Shown piece by piece: positions 6,458 to 9,758 of a DNA stretch of 9,758 nucleotides (its first letter is position 1; each line of letters opens with the position of its first letter). The notes under the pieces were generated by a model. The model worked only from the letters and a program-made list of their open reading frames with translations, was not told the DNA's origin and did not search any database. Position numbers and translations under genes: made by a program. The DNA comes from an uncultured Chloroflexota bacterium (GTDB lineage: Bacteria > Chloroflexota > Anaerolineae > Aggregatilineales > Phototrophicaceae): NCBI GenBank assembly GCA_937988705.1, contig CALKIA010000223.1:1-9758 (forward strand), written 5' to 3'.

Positions 6458-6805
6458 CTAATCTACGGGTTGAATGCGCATCCACGTGCGCCCCACGCGG
6501 AACAACTGGCCGTCGCTCAACGGAATCGTGCCAGTCACACGCTGATCATCGACGCTGTCCTCGATGAAGGTGCCATTTTTGCTCTCACAGTCTTCCAGCC
6601 ACCAGCTTTCTCCACGCCAGTGAATTTTGGCGTGATACCGCGAGCTGTAGGTATCGTTGCGTAGGCACACATCATTGTCTTCTTTGCGCCCGATGCTGAG
6701 CGTCCACGCGTCGCCGTTCTGCGAGCCTGCATCATCATCGAAAGTGAGCAGCAGACCGTCGTCCACGCCGCTCATCAACATAATGCCGACGTACTTGTCT
6801 TCCAT
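6458..6805 (-). CDS. FHA-domain protein
   Basis: A 115-residue protein made of one forkhead-associated domain, which binds phosphothreonine peptides. Seen: the domain core with SIGRKEDNDV (37-46; G39-R40), the phosphate-binding S54-S55-R56-Y-H58, and the S75-K-N77-G78-T turn, then LSDGQLFRVG (96-105). These are the conserved FHA positions and all are present. There is no signal peptide or membrane segment. Start: the ATG at 6805 is chosen, with AGGG five bases upstream; a GTG at 6820 in the same frame would add five residues but its AGGGG lies only two bases away. The gene is the first of a two-gene - strand unit with the kinase-fold protein, so the obvious hypothesis is that FHA reads a phosphothreonine made by, or on, that partner or another kinase. 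Confidence 0.9.
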   Translation of the reverse strand: MEDKYVGIMLMSGVDDGLLLTFDDDAGSQNGDAWTLSIGRKEDNDVCLRNDTYSSRYHAKIHWRGESWWLEDCESKNGTFIEDSVDDQRVTGTIPLSDGQLFRVGRTWMRIQPVD

Positions 6806-6843
6806 CGCCACCCTGACCACTTCCCCTTGATCGTTACGCCCTT

Positions 6844-6872
6844 AGTATACCGGGACTCAGCCCCTTGTGGAT
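6844..6872 (-). promoter_or_regulatory. Possible promoter of the FHA/kinase unit
   Basis: On the - strand TATACT (6844-6849) is a good -10 hexamer about 40 bases before the FHA start. The -35 side is weak: TCCACA (6866-6871) at 16-base spacing is the best I can see. It would be divergent from the promoter of the riboswitch leader, about 100 bases away. Between the two, 6873-6950, I see only a weak 6-bp hairpin (TGAGCA/TGCTCA, 6876-6899). Confidence 0.4.
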
Positions 6873-6950
6873 AGATGAGCAACTCCTCCCCGCTGCTCAA
6901 TCGACCCTCCTCGAAGTCGTCTCAACCGTCTATGCGCCCCAATGGACTCC

Positions 6951-6979
6951 TTGCCAGCGCGCAAAAATCATGCTATAGT
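6951..6979 (+). promoter_or_regulatory. Sigma70-type promoter of the SAM riboswitch leader
   Basis: TTGCCA (6951-6956) and TATAGT (6974-6979) are separated by exactly 17 bases, and the -10 carries an extended TGC just upstream (TGCTATAGT). Transcription would start near 6985-6987, about 30 bases before the riboswitch P1 helix, as expected for an S-box leader. Confidence 0.8.
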
Positions 6980-7013
6980 CCACTCCAAGTACGTTAACAA
7001 ACCCATAGCGCAA

Positions 7014-7131
7014 CACTCTTATCCAGAGCGAGGGAGAGTACGGCTCGATGAACTCGCGGCAACCCCCATGCCAGCATTATCCGCATGGGAAGGTGCTAAT
7101 TCCGGCAGATTATTCTGGAAGATGAGAGCGT
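7014..7131 (+). ncRNA. SAM-I (S-box) riboswitch aptamer
   Basis: Senses S-adenosylmethionine and turns off methionine genes when it is abundant. The conserved elements occur in order: P1 5' strand CTCTTATC (7016-7023), the AGAGCGAGGGAG region with CGGCTCGATGAA (7041-7052) and CGGCAACC, a P3 hairpin CCCATGC/GCATGGG (7065-7071, 7083-7089), GAAGGTGCTAATTCC (7089-7103), a short P4 hairpin around CAGATTATTCTG, and the closing P1 strand GATGAGAG (7121-7128), which pairs with the 5' strand over 8 positions including one G-U. This is the S-box consensus and it lies directly upstream of a cystathionine gamma-synthase gene. Confidence 0.95.
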
Positions 7132-7160
7132 ACTTCTGGATTCCCAGCTTACGACCTCAC

Positions 7161-7190
7161 AGAGACTTCATGCCGAAGTCTCTTTTTATT
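7161..7190 (+). terminator. Intrinsic terminator 1 of the riboswitch
   Basis: A perfect 9-bp stem AGAGACTTC/GAAGTCTCT (7161-7169, 7175-7183) with loop ATGCC is followed at once by TTTTATT. A candidate antiterminator: TCTG (7114-7117), TGAG (7123-7126) and CGT (7129-7131) can pair with CAGA, CTCA and ACG within 7151-7163. This would disrupt P1 and the base of this terminator. The terminator is seen directly; the antiterminator is inferred by hand. Confidence 0.9.
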
Positions 7191-7194
7191 CCTG

Positions 7195-7228
7195 AACCCT
7201 GCCGGACGAGTGCCGCGCCAGGGTTTTT
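7195..7228 (+). terminator. Second intrinsic terminator-like hairpin before the CGS gene
   Basis: AACCCTG (7195-7201) pairs perfectly with CAGGGTT (7219-7225), with a short inner CGG/CCG pairing, and the descending arm runs into TTTTT (7224-7228). It begins only 5 bases after the T-run of the first terminator. No competing antiterminator was found for it. Confidence 0.65.
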
Positions 7229-7253
7229 ACTTTATTGTGTGGAGATGGTCATC

Positions 7254-8513
7254 ATGCTCAATGGAAACAATCGGGGAAGCAAGACTCGTTCGGTGCATGG
7301 CGGGACAAAACGCGCTAAAGCCTACAACTCACTCACCGCGCCTATCGTCCAGACGGCGACCTACACCTTTGGCGACACGCAGGAACTGATCGATTTCATG
7401 GAGCGCAAGACGTGGGGCGATGGCGAAGACCGCGAGGAATACGGTCGCTATGGCAACCCCACAGTGTCGGCCGTGGAACGGAAGCTGGCCGCGCTTGACG
7501 GTGGCGACGAAGCAGTCCTCTATGCCTCCGGCATGAACGCGATTACGTCGCTGCTGTTGTCCATTCTTCCTGCCGGGTCGCACATCGTCATCACCGACGA
7601 CTGTTATCGTCGCACCCGCCAATTCTGTCTGACCTTCCTCAAGCGTTTCGGCATTGAAACCACCGTCGTCCACATGGGCGACTACGAAACGATGGAAGCC
7701 TCCATCATCCCCAAGAAAACCCGCATCATCATCTCTGAAAGCCCGACCAATCCGTACCTCCGCATCGCTGACTTGGAACGCATCGCGCAGATTGGCAAAA
7801 AGCACCGCGTGCTCACGCTCATCGACAGCACGTTTGCCACGCCGGTGAATCAGCGCCCGCTGGAATGGGGCATCGACTTTGTGCTGCACAGCGCGACTAA
7901 GTACCTTGCCGGGCACAACGATGTGCTGGCGGGCGTGATCGTGGGGCAGGGGGATCGCATGAAGGCGCTGCGCGATGCGCGCGGCGTGCTCGGCGGCGTC
8001 ATCGACCCGCACGCGGCCTATCTGGTTGATCGCGGTATCAAGACGTTGGGCGTGCGCGTCCAGCAGCAGAACGAGACGGCGCTCGAAGTCGCGCGTTTCC
8101 TCGAAGCGCACCCGTCGATTGATCGCGTGTGGTATCCCGGTTTGAAGTCACATCCGGACTACAACACCGCCGCGTCGCAGATGGAAGCCTTCGGCGGTGT
8201 GGTTACCTTTGAAGTGAAGGGCGACCTCAAGACCACCAGCGATTTTATCGACCGCATGCGCATTCCGTACATCGCGCCGAGCCTCGGCGGGGTCGAAAGC
8301 CTCATCGAACAGCCCGCGCTGATGAGCTACTACGAAAAGACCACCGAAGAACGGCTCGCGTTGGGCATCAAGGACAATCTGGTGCGCTTCGCCGTCGGCA
8401 TCGAAGATACCAACGATCTCATCAACGATCTGGAACAGGCGCTCTCCGGTATCCGTGCCCGCCACGAATACCCGCAAATCCAGAACCTGTGGGAGATACG
8501 GTTTAGGCAGTAA
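7254..8513 (+). CDS. metB: Cystathionine gamma-synthase, plant-like (trans-sulfuration PLP enzyme)
   Basis: A PLP-dependent enzyme that joins cysteine to an activated homoserine to make cystathionine for methionine synthesis; cytoplasmic, normally a homotetramer. It has 419 residues, slightly longer than typical bacterial MetB. Seen: TRSVHGGTKR (11-20), YGRYGNPT (63-70), ASGMNA (91-96), DDCYRRTR (115-122), ESPTNPYLR (162-170), the lysine motif HSATKYLAGHND (212-223, PLP Schiff base on K216) and VLGGVIDPHAAYL (245-257). The stretches RVQQQN, YIAPSLGG and GIKDNLVRF resemble plant CGS as I remember it. The ATG at 7254 follows GGAG (7241-7244) at 9 bases; the in-frame ATG at 7245 touches GGAG and is less likely, and the long upstream open frame only translates the riboswitch. 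Control by SAM through the leader is very likely. Methionine gamma-lyase or O-acylhomoserine sulfhydrylase are less likely alternatives. Confidence 0.92.
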   Translation: MLNGNNRGSKTRSVHGGTKRAKAYNSLTAPIVQTATYTFGDTQELIDFMERKTWGDGEDREEYGRYGNPTVSAVERKLAALDGGDEAVLYASGMNAITSLLLSILPAGSHIVITDDCYRRTRQFCLTFLKRFGIETTVVHMGDYETMEASIIPKKTRIIISESPTNPYLRIADLERIAQIGKKHRVLTLIDSTFATPVNQRPLEWGIDFVLHSATKYLAGHNDVLAGVIVGQGDRMKALRDARGVLGGVIDPHAAYLVDRGIKTLGVRVQQQNETALEVARFLEAHPSIDRVWYPGLKSHPDYNTAASQMEAFGGVVTFEVKGDLKTTSDFIDRMRIPYIAPSLGGVESLIEQPALMSYYEKTTEERLALGIKDNLVRFAVGIEDTNDLINDLEQALSGIRARHEYPQIQNLWEIRFRQ

Positions 8514-8628
8514 CGCTGCCCATGGTCGGAACTGATAATTGTTCTAGTCCACAAGCGCGCACGATTTTCGAATTGCCTACATAATATACATGCGGCTCGT
8601 ATATTCGAAGAACGTTATGTACTTGTAC

Positions 8629-8633
8629 AGGAG
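8629..8633 (+). promoter_or_regulatory. Ribosome binding site of the secreted protein gene
   Basis: AGGAG seven bases before the ATG at 8641 selects this start over an in-frame ATG at 8590. It follows a small palindrome TGTACTTGTACA. The AT-rich stretch 8580-8605 may contain a promoter, but no convincing -35/-10 pair could be assigned. Confidence 0.75.
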
Positions 8634-8640
8634 CAATTCG

Positions 8641-9327
8641 ATGATCAAGCGTTCGCTGTTCATGCTCGTGCTTGTATTACTCGTGCTTAGCGCGGCTGTT
8701 GCACCCGTATTTGCGGGTAGCGCCAGTTTTAGTGGAACCATCACCGTGGGCGATCCCACGATGCCCGTAGTCTTCATCAGCCCACCGAACTGCACCGGGC
8801 AGGGTGCCTCACTCGTTCTCTATCATGCCCGTCCGTTCACGGTTGACGCCGATGGCGCCTACACCATCTCCGTGTTGAGCGATGCTGGTTTCGCCAGCCA
8901 CTATGTCATGAACAGCGGTTTTAACCCCGCTGCCGCCTTCCCGAACTGCGTTGGGGCCGATAACAGTGGCAATCCAACCGATGTCACTATCAATTTGGTC
9001 GCGGGCGAACAATACTATGTCGTCATCTTTGACGATACGTTTGTCCAAGTCGGCGGGAACTACACCACCACCATCACGGGACCGGGTAATGTGTACCTGT
9101 CGGGGCCTCCCGGCGCCTGCACGACTCCGCTGCCCTCCGGTTCCGCGGTCCTTAGTGTTCCGCTCGGCGCGCCTGCCTATTACGATCCCGACACCGGCAC
9201 CCGCCTGACCTTTGATCTCCCGGCCGGTACTTGGTACATCAGCGAGTTCAGCAACGGCTTCGCGCACGTCTGGATTGCCTGTTCAGCGAATATGATTTGG
9301 ATCCCGGAAACGGCGGTCAGTCGCTAA
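8641..9327 (+). CDS. Secreted beta-rich protein, possibly PPC-like
   Basis: Function not recognised. The 228-residue product begins with a clear Sec signal peptide: MIKR, a leucine/valine-rich core (residues 5-19) and an Ala-rich cleavage region ending PVFA, with probable cleavage between A25 and G26. The mature part is rich in Gly, Thr, Val and aromatics, with alternating strand-like segments. The pattern PFTVDADGAYTISV (about 63-76), a Phe-Asn-Pro-Ala and Asn-Cys-Val segment, LVAGEQYYVVI and YTTTITGPG resembles bacterial pre-peptidase C-terminal (PPC) or DVUA0089-type beta-sandwich domains. That likeness is from memory and is not decisive. Four cysteines in the mature part could form disulfides, fitting export. 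There is no anchor, LPXTG or lipobox. It is alone on its transcript side, between metB and a convergent thrC, with no functional link to them apparent. Confidence 0.85.
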   Translation: MIKRSLFMLVLVLLVLSAAVAPVFAGSASFSGTITVGDPTMPVVFISPPNCTGQGASLVLYHARPFTVDADGAYTISVLSDAGFASHYVMNSGFNPAAAFPNCVGADNSGNPTDVTINLVAGEQYYVVIFDDTFVQVGGNYTTTITGPGNVYLSGPPGACTTPLPSGSAVLSVPLGAPAYYDPDTGTRLTFDLPAGTWYISEFSNGFAHVWIACSANMIWIPETAVSR

Positions 9328-9365
9328 TTAACGGCGGTTAGGGCTAAGCTTCTTTCGTGCGCCCC

Positions 9366-9468
9366 CTCACCCCAACCCCGCTCTCACGCCAGCAAGGCGA
9401 GGGGAGACAAACACGGCTGTTGCTGTCTCCCCTCCCTGAATTCGGGGAGGGGCCGGGGGTGGGGTGAG
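9366..9468. repeat. Composite inverted-repeat element between convergent genes
   Basis: The outer arms CTCACCCCA (9366-9374) and TGGGGTGAG (9460-9468) are exact reverse complements. Inside are two hairpins. The first is GGGGAGACA/TGTCTCCCC (9401-9409, 9424-9432), perfect over 9 bp and extended by AACA/TGTT around a CGGC loop. The second is the CCCCTCCC/GGGAGGGG hairpin of the 38-bp repeat. The 103-bp element has no open frame and fills the gap between the secreted-protein gene and thrC, where it could stop transcription from both sides. Confidence 0.7.
9428..9465. repeat. 38-bp intergenic repeat, copy 2
   Basis: Identical over 38 bases to 2686-2723. Here it forms the right half of a larger inverted-repeat element, while copy 1 lies without the left half, suggesting the shared block is the conserved core of the family. 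Confidence 0.85.
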
Positions 9469-9510
9469 AGAAGTGTTATCCATAACTGACGCCCATCAAA
9501 TCCCCCGGAT

Positions 9511-9758
9511 TTAGGCCGGGTTGAGCGTGGAGTCATTGAGAATTTCGCTCAGCGACTCCACCGTCGGCTTGGCCGCGAATACGCGGTTCGGATACGCCGA
9601 TTCGATGTTGTCCAGCAGCCCTTCATGATAGGCAATCGTCGCATCCGGGTCTTTTAACACGTGACCCGTCAGGATGCCGACCACCGTCTCATGCGGCTTG
9701 ATTACCCCGTTTTCGACCAGCTTCTTGACGCCCGCCAGTGAGCACGCCGACGCCGGTT
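9511..9758 (-). CDS. thrC: Threonine synthase, C-terminal part (5' end outside window)
   Basis: PLP enzyme converting O-phosphohomoserine to threonine. Only the last 81 complete codons are in the window; the gene enters from the right edge and ends at TAA (9511-9513 on the - strand). Seen: PASACSLAGVKKL at the start of the fragment, matching the ExAS(A/S)AGxxxL region of threonine synthases, and VVGILTGHVLKDPD (residues about 25-38), the strongly conserved VxxLTGHGLKDPD signature, here with V in place of the second G. The tail (AAKPTVESLSEIL) is also typical. The start and the catalytic lysine are outside the window. It converges with the secreted-protein gene across the composite repeat, and lies near the cystathionine gamma-synthase that draws on the same homoserine branch. 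Confidence 0.92.
   Translation of the reverse strand, partial: PASACSLAGVKKLVENGVIKPHETVVGILTGHVLKDPDATIAYHEGLLDNIESAYPNRVFAAKPTVESLSEILNDSTLNPA

Noticed and set aside
6942..7253. A 104-codon N-terminal extension of the cystathionine gamma-synthase frame
   Set aside because: It would translate the promoter, the SAM-I aptamer and both terminators. The GGAG-preceded ATG at 7254 gives a protein that begins where the family begins.
7329..8111. A 260-codon open frame on the - strand inside the cystathionine gamma-synthase gene
   Set aside because: Antisense shadow of a well-conserved PLP enzyme gene; low-complexity Arg/Asp/His composition and no plausible start context.
8501..8525. Hairpin GGCAG/CTGCC across the metB stop codon as a terminator
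   Set aside because: Only 5 bp and no T-run follows; too weak to call.

Overview
The window is about 9.8 kb of GC-rich chromosomal DNA from a bacterium. It carries branched-chain and aspartate-family amino-acid biosynthesis genes on either side of an unusual two-gene signalling locus. My best guess for the source is a Chloroflexota (Anaerolineae-like) genome. The basis is the gene mix, the C/G-rich palindromes scattered between genes (several of the GTAGGGGC or CCCCTCCC...GGGGAGGGG kind) and a Clp_N/kinase-fold protein. This taxonomic guess is inference and no marker gene proves it.

Left part (1-4397, all + strand): the 3' end of leuC, then leuD 10 bases later, cimA (citramalate synthase), a small single-domain cupin and leuB. 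The set covers the isopropylmalate isomerase and dehydrogenase steps shared by leucine synthesis and the citramalate (pyruvate) route to isoleucine. CimA feeds that route: pyruvate + acetyl-CoA gives citramalate, which LeuCD and LeuB take to 2-oxobutyrate. Gaps of 100-210 bases between the later genes are filled with palindromic, repeat-like DNA, so it is unclear that all five genes share one transcript.

Middle part (4507-6820, - strand): an FHA-domain protein followed 31 bases later by a 639-residue protein. The latter joins a double Clp_N repeat to an intact aminoglycoside-phosphotransferase/protein-kinase-like fold, with a beta-rich, possibly OB-like segment inserted between the lobes. This FHA + Clp_N-kinase pair is the least conventional part of the window and the best candidate for an undescribed signalling or conflict-type system.

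Right part (6950-9758): a sigma70-type promoter, a SAM-I riboswitch and two consecutive intrinsic terminators control a cystathionine gamma-synthase that looks strikingly plant-like. Next comes a small secreted beta-rich protein of unknown function, then a convergent, truncated threonine synthase (thrC) on the - strand. Cystathionine gamma-synthase and threonine synthase sit at the methionine/threonine branch point downstream of homoserine.

Repeats: a 38-bp sequence occurs identically at 2686-2723 and 9428-9465, and related or different palindromes lie in almost every intergenic gap. Two of them separate convergent gene pairs (leuB/kinase and secreted protein/thrC) and could act as bidirectional terminators.
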